Positions 56,001 to 64,000 of a DNA stretch of 64,000 bases are shown here, piece after piece. A program made the position numbers and the translations under genes. Positions within the stretch are counted from its first letter, which is position 1. Every line of letters begins with the position of its first letter. The notes beneath the pieces were generated by a model, which saw nothing but the letters and a program-made list of their open reading frames with translations, did not search any database and was not told the origin of the DNA. This DNA comes from Halichondria panicea. Its lineage: Eukaryota > Porifera > Demospongiae > Suberitida > Halichondriidae. The DNA lies in assembly GCF_963675165.1 (NCBI RefSeq), contig NC_087388.1, forward strand, positions 2,086,800 through 2,150,799, in the 5' to 3' direction.

Positions 56001-59000
56001 AGCAATTAACTTTCTATTAGCAGTTTTTGCTATCTCAAGAGAAGGAAACCTTCAATGTGAGTTTTTTATGTAGACTAGCCGGAGCAAAGCTTAACGTTGC
56101 TTGAGGCTTGTAGAAACTCTTGGTTTCAGAGTCTTTTTCGTGTTAATATAGCCTAGCTTGCTTAGCATCATTCTAAATCAGTTATACGCTATAAATTATA
56201 TCAGTAACAGCAAGATTATCAAAAAATGCATTTTAAGTCCTTAAAGCTCCCCTCAAGCATGAAATCTCATAAGAAAGAGAAAGTAATCCTGTAGAAAGAT
56301 CTGGAGGACAAGTTTATGTTATTGCATCCGTTTATTTTCCAGTTGTTGGAAATTATTTTCTTGAATAATAGCCAAAAATTGATTGAATTAGCTCAGCCAT
56401 AATGCTGTGTTTGTACCTGGGAAATTAATTATTGTCTCAACTAAGCTCATGTGTACTAAGGTCCTATTATGCTCAAACACTGTATTCATAGAATTTCCAT
56501 TTATCTATTATTAAATCGTGCAATTTTCTGCGATTCAGCTCAGGATTCAGCCATTTTGTAATTGTGACGGACAATCCAGTAATATTAATACAAAATTTGT
56601 TTTGGTTTATTAGTAGATCTTGATCCTGACCTGTGCTTATGAAAATTATAGACACGTCCAACTATACTGAGAAAATCCGCTTATCATGTTTATTATGCTT
56701 GAAAAAATCAGCCTATTATGTTAGCATAATTCTTGATGTTGTGTGAACGTTACGAACTTTCGAGGTTCTGCACTTTAGTGCTCTAGACTAGTTGGCTGCT
56801 AGCTATAGGTTTCAATGAATACTACTGATTTTCACATAATTTGTACAACACTCTGGTTCTGAGACATTATAATCGCCAAGGGTTTAACACTTTAGTGGCT
56901 CTAGTTTCTGTTTATGATTCATAGTAGAGCCATTTGGTACAGACTGTATAATCAGTTTTAATTTAATTGCAGCTAACTATGGTGGTAGCCAAAGGGGACA
57001 GCAAGAAGAAAGGCGTGCATTTGCAGGAGTTCGAGGACGACGAGGCGGCTATGGAGGGCAGCCAAGAGGATTTGGAGGATTTGGAGGCGGCTATGGAGGG
57101 CAGCCAAGAGGATTTGCAGGAGTTGGAGGCGATGACTATGGAGAAGTACATGGATTTCCAGAAAATCGAGGAAGATTTCACTCAGCTACAGATGATGACA
57201 CAGACAGTCAAACCAGTGAGCCACGCAGACCCCATGCTAGAAAGGTCACAGATTTCAAAACCAAAAAGAAAGCTATACCTAAACACTTTCTTACGAGTGA
57301 AAAAATTGCTGAATTAGCTACTATTGGAGATACTGATGACCTACTAACACTGATAAGCCAAAATGAGGTTGGGTTTTTAAAAGCATTTCAGTGCCGAAAT
57401 TTTTTGAAAAACAAAATTACGCTGAAGCATTTGGTCAAACTCTTGTTCGATTTAGTTGAGTCGGAGGAAATAAGTGCTACCTCACGTGTGATGTGTGAGA
57501 TATTAGACCCGACAAGCGAATATGCAGCATTTTTTTTCAGTGTACAAGAAATCTTTCAGAATATTTCGACAGAACAAAAACGGCATATAAGAATTGAAAA
57601 TATCGAAGCATTCTCCCAGTTTGTTAGAATTGCCAAATTTTGCATTGAGAAAATCCCAAACAACACAGTGCAAGTTTTTCAACTTCCACTACTGATTTAT
57701 CATGCAGGGAGGGCGAAGACGAGCATACTTGATGACGAAAAAGCTTTGCTAGCTACGATTGAGACTGATCTCCAACAGCTTCAAGCATCCTTTGATAGAT
57801 TCGAAAGAGAGAAAGTAAAACCAAAGCCAAAGCCAGTGAGACGCTCGAGGCAAATGATAGACGCTGAAAGAGATCCTCCAGAGCCGTTCACAGACCTTTC
57901 CATTTTGCCTATTGCCAATGAAATTTCTTGTGAAGCAAAGCCATTTCTACGTCCTAATATAACTCACAAGAGTTACAATGACTGGGGCCATTATATTGAT
58001 ATCCAGTTTCGCTTGCTTAGAGAAGACTTCGTCAGACCACTTCGTAAGGGCATTGATGACCACTTAGTTGGTAAATCTTCTGGAGGTGATGTACGTGTGT
58101 ACACAAAAGTTAGAATCATGCAACCTGTCTCCCTTAGCTCCGGATTGGGTTTTGATATCTCCTTTGAATGCCAGTCTTTTCGAAAGCTCAACTGGAATTA
58201 CACTAAGAGGCTCATTAATGGATCTTTGCTGTGTATCTCGGCTGACAAATTTGTCACGATTGCATTCGCAACAGTTGCTGAAAGGAAGGTAGAATCACTA
58301 CAAAAAGGCATTGTAACTGTCAAGTTCGAGGGTTCTGTCGGTGGTTTTCAACTCAATCCTGATACTGAGTACACAATAGTCGAATCTGTTGCCTATTTTG
58401 AAGCATACCGACATATCTTAGGAAGGCTGCAAGAAGTTGTTAACGCTCATGAAATCGAAGCAATGCCATTCAAGCAGTACATTGTGGAGTGCTCATTCAA
58501 TGACATTCCATTGCCCCTATACACACGATTCCAACAACGTTGCATATTCAACCTGCAAGAAGTAATTAAATTTAAACGGACTCACCGTTTTCCCACTGCA
58601 GTAGACCTCACTGACCTATCTACCTGGCCAAAAGCTGGCGATACTGATCTTGATCGATCTCAGATGAAAGCCATGAAGGCAGCAATGACACAAGACCTGT
58701 CAGTTATCCAGGGTCCTCCTGGTACTGGTAAGACGTACATTGGGTTGAAGATCGTTCAAAGCCTCCTAGCAAATCGAAAAGTATGGGACCCTTACAGCAA
58801 ATCCCCTATTCTTGTTGTATGCTATACCAACCATGCTCTTGACCAATTTCTTGAAGGCATACGGCAGCATCTAGTTGATGGTAAACCACCGAATCTGACA
58901 AGAATTGGAGGTCGATGCAAGAGTGAAATTCTTGCAGATTGCACTCTATACGAGAAAGTCAACAGAGCGAGAGAAGCACGCTCCATTCCAAGAGAGATAC

Positions 59001-62000
59001 ACAAAGAATTTGCTGCTGCAAGAACGGAAATGATGACCTTCAAGAAAGAAATAGAAAAACTTATGGATGAAACTCATTCTGCAAAAGTATCTCTTCTAAC
59101 AATACAGGTGTTGTCCCAGTACATGTCCAGACATCATTGTCAGCAAATTACACATGATTTTGGTGCAAAAAAGCCCATTGAAGCATGGCTCGGTCTCCGA
59201 TACTCTGGAACACAGCAAGCACACTCCCCTGCAGCTCAACCACCACACACATTCAAGCATAACGCAGACTTATCTCTTGACAGTGATGAAGATAGCGACA
59301 ACGAAGTTCAAATAATACTCCATGATCGATTAGAGCAGCTGGAGAAGGTATACCGGCCACAACAGGGAGATTTGTTTTCTCCATTTGACATGGCTGAGCT
59401 AGAGGAGGAAATTGATCCTGAAGGATGGCAGACAGCCCAAATGGACAAGAAAAAACGGCATAATATGATTCGTAAGCAGTTATCTCGAGGGCTAGTGCCG
59501 TTGAAACAAGAAGATGTGCACAGTATACGAAATCTCCAGCCTCAGGAAAAATGGAGATTATACATTTACTGGAGAGATAGACACACCGAGCACTTATTAC
59601 GAAAATTGCAAGAACTCTCTACCGACTATGAAAGAGCTTGTAAAGAATTCCAAGAGAAAAAGCAGCAGAGAGATGATTTTGTTGTTGCAGGCTCAGATGT
59701 AGTAGGTATGACTACCACTGGTGCGGCCAAACACAATCACATCATCAAGGCGATAAAACCAAAGATTGTGATTTTTGAGGAAGCTGCTGAAATCTTCGAA
59801 CCTCATATCTTCACTTCTATATCATCCAGTGTTCAGCAGCTCATTCTAATCGGTGATCACAAGCAACTACGCCCCAAACCAACATGCTACGAACTTGAAA
59901 CTAGGTACAACTTCAATGTGTCATTGTTTGAGCGCTTGGCAATGAACGGTTGTCCTGTACAAACACTAAGTATTCAGCATCGAATGAGACCTGAGATTGC
60001 CAGTTTGATAACTCCAGCCATATATGAAGAACTGCACAATCATGAATCCGTCGAGAGATATGATAGCATCAAAGGTGTTGGTAAAGATTTGTTTTTCGTT
60101 CATCACAATTTTGCTGAAACGTCAGATGATGTTGACAGAAAGAGCCATTCAAATCCTCATGAAGCAAAATTTTTGACGGCTCTATGTGACTATTTGATCA
60201 AACAAGGGTATGATCAATCTGAGATAACAATGCTAACACTGTACAGTGGACAAGTAATTGAAATTAAAAAGAATCTCAAGCTGAGAAAAATTACTGGTGT
60301 GCGAACGGTGGTAGTTGATGACTTTCAAGGGGAAGAAAATGAAATCATTCTACTGTCTCTTGTGAGAAGCAACAGTGAAAAAAATATCGGTTTTGTTGGT
60401 ATCAAAAACAGGGTGTGTGTGGCCTTATCCCGAGCCAAGAAAGGCATGTTTATTAGTGGAAATGCCCTCATGCTGATTGGTAGAGAAACAATGGACAAAG
60501 ATGATAAAGATGATCCTATCTGGCCACAAGTTCTTGGACAGCTTAAACAATGTGATGGTATAGGTGAATCTTTACCACTTCAGTGTCAGATTCACAAAGA
60601 TCAAGCAGTGAAAGTAAAGAAAGCAGAAGACTTTGCCAAATGCCCTGAAGGTGGATGCCAAAAGTTATGCAACACTCGACTAGACTGCGGGCATGCTTGC
60701 AAACGACTCTGCCATCCTTGTGATCGAGAGCATAAAAACTACAAATGCATCGAAAAAACTAAAAAGAAACTGCCTAGATGTAGTCACTATGAGTTGGTAT
60801 CATGCTCCGCTGACATTAAGAAAGTAAAATGCTCTGCAACTTGTGAAAAAATGTTACCTTGTGGACATCGGTGTGCAGAGAAATGTTTAAATCCTTGCAC
60901 AATTAAATGCAAGCACCCTGTTGAGAAGAAACTCTCGTGTGGGCACACTGTTCAAGCCGATTGCTATGTCAAGCCTGAATTGGTGGTGTGCTCTGTACCC
61001 NNNNNNNNNNNNNNNNNNNNNNNNNNNNNNNNNNNNNNNNNNNNNNNNNNNNNNNNNNNNNNNNNNNNNNNNNNNNNNNNNNNNNNNNNNNNNNNNNNNN
61101 NNNNNNNNNNNNNNNNNNNNNNNNNNNNNNNNNNNNNNNNNNNNNNNNNNNNNNNNNNNNNNNNNNNNNNNNNNNNNNNNNNNNNNNNNNNNNNNNNNNN
61201 AAGCCTTGCCTTGAGCCTTGTAAATGGAGTTGTAAGCACAAAAAATGTACTAGACCATGTGGTGAACCATGCAACAGAGAGTCTTGCAATAAACCTTGCA
61301 CCAAAATGATAAAGAAATGTGGTCACCCATGTATTGGCCTGTGTGGAGAACCATGCCCCAAACTTTGTCGTATTTGTGACAAAGATGAAGTTACTGAGAT
61401 CTTTTTTGGTAATGAAGATGACGAAGACGCTCGATTTGTACTGTTACCTGATTGCAAACACATATTTGAGTATAAAGGACTTGATCACTGGATGGAAATT
61501 AAAAAAGAAGGTGATCAATCACAGCAAATTTCTTTCAAAGAGTGTCCAAAGTGTAAGACACCTGTGAAGAAATGTCTTCGCTATAGTAATGCAATCAAGC
61601 AGTATCTCAAAGATGTTGAGGAGATCAAGCTGAAACAGATGAGCACGCTAGGATCGGCTGATTTGAAAGGAGAGCTTATTACTGTACAGAAATCTCTAGA
61701 CGCCACGAATTATGAATTTGTTTCCGAAGATCTTGCACAATTGGAGAGGATCATTCAGATAGACTCTCAGCTGGGAAGAAGGAAACTCCTTATGTTTCCC
61801 CACGTCGTGAAAGCAAAGCTCACCTTTCTGTCTCAAATTGCCTCGGTTACGAAACTACAGTATGGTGTATCTAGAGAGCTTGCATATTTAAGTGATGGAG
61901 CTGCTGTGGCTAATATTTCTTCCAGAATTCGAAAAGTAAAGCGAGGCTTAAACCAAGTGAAAGAATTTATTCAACAGGACTACCTTTTTGACCAACAGAT

Positions 62001-62517
62001 GTCAGATGCTGAAACTGAAATGTGTCGACTCACGTTATTGGCTAGAGTTTCGGAAGTTCAACAAAAAGCTTTAAGCAAGCGAATCCAATTTGCAATGAGA
62101 GAAGAAACTGCTGTCACAATCTATACTCGTATGCTTCATAGCAGTGGCTGGAAAAATGAGAAAGTATCAAAGAAGAAAGAAGATGAGGTTGTAACTTTTC
62201 TGAAAACTCTGGCCCAAAAATATGGTTTAGATGGACTAACGGAAACAGAGAGAAAAGATATTGTGAAAGCGATTGGTCTATCAAAGGGCCATTGGTTTAA
62301 ATGTCCCAATGGACATTTCTACTGCATTGGAGAGTGTGGGGGAGCCATGGAAACAGTCAAGTGTCCCGAGTGTACTGCAGAGATTGGTGGTGGCCATCAT
62401 CAGCTACTTGCTAACAACCAAGTGGCAACAGAAATGGACGGTGCCAGACATGCTGCATGGTCGGAAATGGCCAATTTGGAAAACTTTGATCCTGCACAAT
62501 TACAGTTTGCTAATTAG
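52915..62517 (+). CDS. ZNFX1: ZNFX1-like RNA helicase, gene C (with assembly gap)
   Basis: Model: exon 1 52915-53059, main exon 56973-62517. The acceptor TTGCAG before 56973 and the phase-1 join (GCT across the junction) give an RG/GY-rich N-terminus: GRRGGYGG, GGFGGGYGGQPRGF. The frame then continues unbroken into the ARM-like domain (LLTLISQNEVGF), ZNFX1 block and SF1 helicase: GPPGTGKTY, IFEEAAEIFE, LIGDHKQLRPK, QHRMRPEI, VDDFQGEENEIILLSL, VALSRAK. NFX1-type zinc fingers are interrupted by 200 N at 61001-61200, after which the reading resumes in a different phase (KPCLEPCKWSC). The C-terminus has a complete RZ-type finger (CPNGHFYCIGECGGAME then CPEC). About one zinc finger present in A and B is missing near 60750. 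Length is about 1902 aa if the gap is 219 nt. Confidence 0.87.
53060..53696. other. Intron of gene C, no gene seen
   Basis: It contains a (GT)n run at about 53160-53184 and nothing else recognisable. Confidence 0.5.
53697..54125 (+). pseudogene. RecQ-like DNA helicase fragment inside the gene C intron
   Basis: It starts at ATG 53697 and encodes LKLLFEGRDVFIWFPTGYGK with motif I (PTGYGKSLCY). A lost base in a T-run creates TAA at 53856-53858. In other frames it goes on to SPLVSLIMRLMIDQVRSLN (motif Ia-like) and KYFLLYTAPEAVVEDHCW. It stops at about 54125 before the DEAH box. RecQ-type helicases open similarly, so this is a truncated, frameshifted copy without a helicase core. It may be a captured exon or an element-borne fragment. 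Confidence 0.68.
54265..54782. mobile_element. MITE with TAGGCCCTGGC ends and 8-bp duplication
   Basis: Ends TAGGCCCTGGCAAATTATGC and GCATAATTTGCCAGGGCCTA, flanked by GTCTGAGG at 54257-54264 and 54783-54790. The interior is rich in GGGGCATAAT words in both orientations. An 8-bp duplication suggests a hAT-type element; similar GCATAAT words occur near 43615-43670 and 56690-56730. Confidence 0.8.
54791..56972. other. Intron of gene C with repeat fragments
   Basis: It contains a second copy of GGATCAGGTGTCATGTACGG (54860; first at about 54687), a CAGTGGCGGATCTAGG terminus at about 55081, a CAGGGCCGGATCCAGGGGG terminus at about 55723, and a TAGCCTCAGTCCCAGGCCG left end at about 55812. No gene was seen. 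Confidence 0.5.
61001..61200. other. Assembly gap of 200 N inside gene C
   Basis: The reading frame before the gap (codon ending at 61000) and after it (codon starting at 61201) needs a gap divisible by 3; 200 is not. Aligning to gene B, the missing part is about 73 codons (219 nt) of zinc-finger sequence. The N run is therefore a placeholder length. Confidence 0.92.
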
Positions 62518-63007
62518 CAAAAAATACAAAGATGATTATATAGACTAGACATTTTGATTAGTTTTTCTTTCTTTCTAGAGTATATTATAGCTTCAAACGA
62601 AAAGTATAGCAGTGCCGTATCGAAAATCATCGCTGCATTATTGGTAGATCTATTATAGATAATTCACTAGTATAGTGGTTTATAACTATTATTCTGCATT
62701 TCAGTTAGACTATATATATTTTGTTGCTGCTTTTTACTCTCAATGGAGTAGGAAATGGGGGGGGGGGGTGGCCACCCCTTTACTTCAGAGCAAGAGGGTA
62801 CTAGAATTACACCATTCATTGCGGATAAGCAAAAACTATACTAGTATAGTCTAGTTAAAAAGGCAAAAGTTGTAATTCCACAAATTATCATCGGTAAAGC
62901 CAGGATCTAGGAGTGCATTCATTCATATTTATGCACTCCTGGTAAAGCGTATAAGTCAGCATAATGGGGGGTCAGTGATCGAGTGCCAAAAGTGGGTGGG
63001 GCTCAGT
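62518..63007. other. Intergenic between gene C and the LRR gene
   Basis: It holds a G-homopolymer at about 62758-62768 followed by a GGTGGCCACC palindrome, and an AGGAGTGCATTC...ATGCACTCCT hairpin at about 62911-62940 similar to 43335-43362. No gene was seen. Confidence 0.5.
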
Positions 63008-64000
63008 ATGAAGTTGCCATCCCAACACAACAAAATGGCAGGCAACTGTGAAGCATGTGTTCTGAAAGCTCTGAAATCACGCACAAAGAAACTATCTCTT
63101 GATAACAATGCGCTCAAGACACTCTCAGTGTCTGTAGGAAGACTGGGCTTTCTAGAGACATTGTCAGCTAAGAACAATGACCTCTTGTCCCTACCCGAAG
63201 AAATAGCTAATCTCAGACAGGTACGTATGCATGTGATGTGTCCTCCTCATTTTAGTACTGCTGTATATATCTACATCACTTTCTTGCAGCTGGGCTATTT
63301 GAATCTTGGTGGCAATAAGCTGCAGTCAATACCAACATGTGTCTGTGGTCTACCAAAGTTGCGGACCTTACATTTGTTCCGTAATTGTTTAACATCTTTC
63401 CCAAACCAATTACCAAGTAAGTTTACCATTAATTAGTACCACATGTCAAACAGGTTTAAGTTCAGATGATAAATGCTAGATAGCTTAGGTTGATCACTTA
63501 TGTTTTGGACATTACAATTACTCTTCATGAAAATAGTGACCAAAAATGTACAGAATGTCTCTTTTATTCGCAGGTACGTTAATCCTTCTAAATTTGAATC
63601 ACAATAATCTCACAACGATATCTCCAAGCATTACTCAACTAACTTCCCTCAAGCAACTCAGCCTAGCCAACAATGCACTCACTCAATTACCGCCAGAGAT
63701 TGGCACATTGCACTCCCTTGAAGAGCTCCACTTGAATGGAAATAACCTCTTCACTTTGCCGTACGAATTAGGAAAACTGAGAAATCTGAAGAAGCTAATG
63801 CTACAAAAGAACAGTATCAAAGCATTGCCTATTAGCATAGGAGAATGCAGAAAACTGTCCACTCTGGATGTGTCTGGAAACCAATTGGAAATATTCCCAG
63901 CAGAGCTGCAGCTGTTATCGTTCAGAGAATTTCACTTTGAGAACAATCCCCTACTACCCTACATCCCCGTCCCCGCTGATCAGTACCAGGAGGTCATACC
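63008..64000 (+). CDS. Leucine-rich-repeat protein, LRRC69-like, 5' part
   Basis: Exons 63008-63220 (donor CAG/GTACGT), 63290-63416 (donor CCAA/GTAAGT) and 63574 onward to the window end, phases 0 and 1 respectively. The start could also be the ATG at 63035. About nine leucine-rich repeats of the 23-residue LxxLxLxxNxL type are seen (TKKLSLDNNALKTL, GYLNLGGNKLQSIP, LILLNLNHNNLTTI, LEELHLNGNNLFTLP). They end in REFHFENNPLLPYIPVP, which resembles the end of the repeat domain in LRRC69, where FRxF..ENPL closes the array. No signal peptide or membrane segment is visible in the part seen. The 3' end lies outside the window; the LRRC69 assignment is by pattern only. Confidence 0.78.

Noticed and set aside
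56967-57317. A 116-aa acidic frame at the start of the gene C main exon
   Set aside because: It overlaps, in another frame, the RG-rich reading that is continuous with 1,700 residues of ZNFX1-like protein and begins at a good splice acceptor.
57404-57406. Start of gene C at a TTG codon
   Set aside because: The frame is open and homologous to gene B well upstream (SQNEVGFLKAF), so the TTG is an internal leucine.
60921-61326. Several short frames crossing the N run
   Set aside because: They exist only because the unknown bases cannot contain stops.

Overview
The window looks like animal nuclear DNA: large exons flanked by GT-AG introns, ankyrin repeats encoded one per exon, Roc-COR and death domains, and ZNFX1-type helicases. 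An A+T-rich, compact genome full of small inverted-repeat transposons, with several ZNFX1 paralogues and an ankyrin/Roc/death gene, suggests an early-branching metazoan, most likely a demosponge (Amphimedon-like). That assignment is inference; nothing in the window names the species. No rRNA, tRNA or CRISPR was seen.

Layout. 1-2330 is a decayed copy of the 5' part of a ZNFX1-like gene (minus strand), a diverged duplicate of 36975-39825; a 5'-truncated non-LTR retroelement sits at its right edge (2331-3776). A transposon-like element with a 9-bp target duplication follows (3944-5347). From 5909 to 23437 on the minus strand I reconstruct one gene of 27 exons whose splice phases all agree (about 1737 aa): ankyrin repeats, a death domain, 16 more ankyrin exons, Roc GTPase, COR, and C-terminal death domains. 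Its ankyrin array grew by a 2.48-kb tandem duplication that carried a MITE with it. 24462-28340 is a broken DIRS-type retroelement (gag-like, RT, RNase H, tyrosine recombinase) with a MITE in the recombinase. 28922-31158 is a pile of adjacent and nested small elements, several with perfect 9-bp target duplications.

32102-62517 holds three long ZNFX1-like genes: A (minus, 32102-41339), B (plus, 45961-51285) and C (plus, 52915-62517, interrupted by a 200-N assembly gap). There is also a C-terminal ZNFX1 scrap at about 45475, a truncated DEDD-exonuclease-like fragment (43957-44178) and a RecQ-like helicase fragment (53697-54125) inside the intron of gene C. The window ends in the 5' part of a leucine-rich-repeat gene resembling LRRC69 (63008 onward).

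How the genes may work together. In other animals ZNFX1 is an RNA-binding SF1 helicase used in small-RNA inheritance (nematodes) and antiviral dsRNA sensing (vertebrates). Ankyrin-Roc-COR-death proteins are signalling scaffolds. An expanding ZNFX1 family beside a death-domain Roc-COR gene is compatible with an innate-defence locus, but this is a hypothesis from proximity only.
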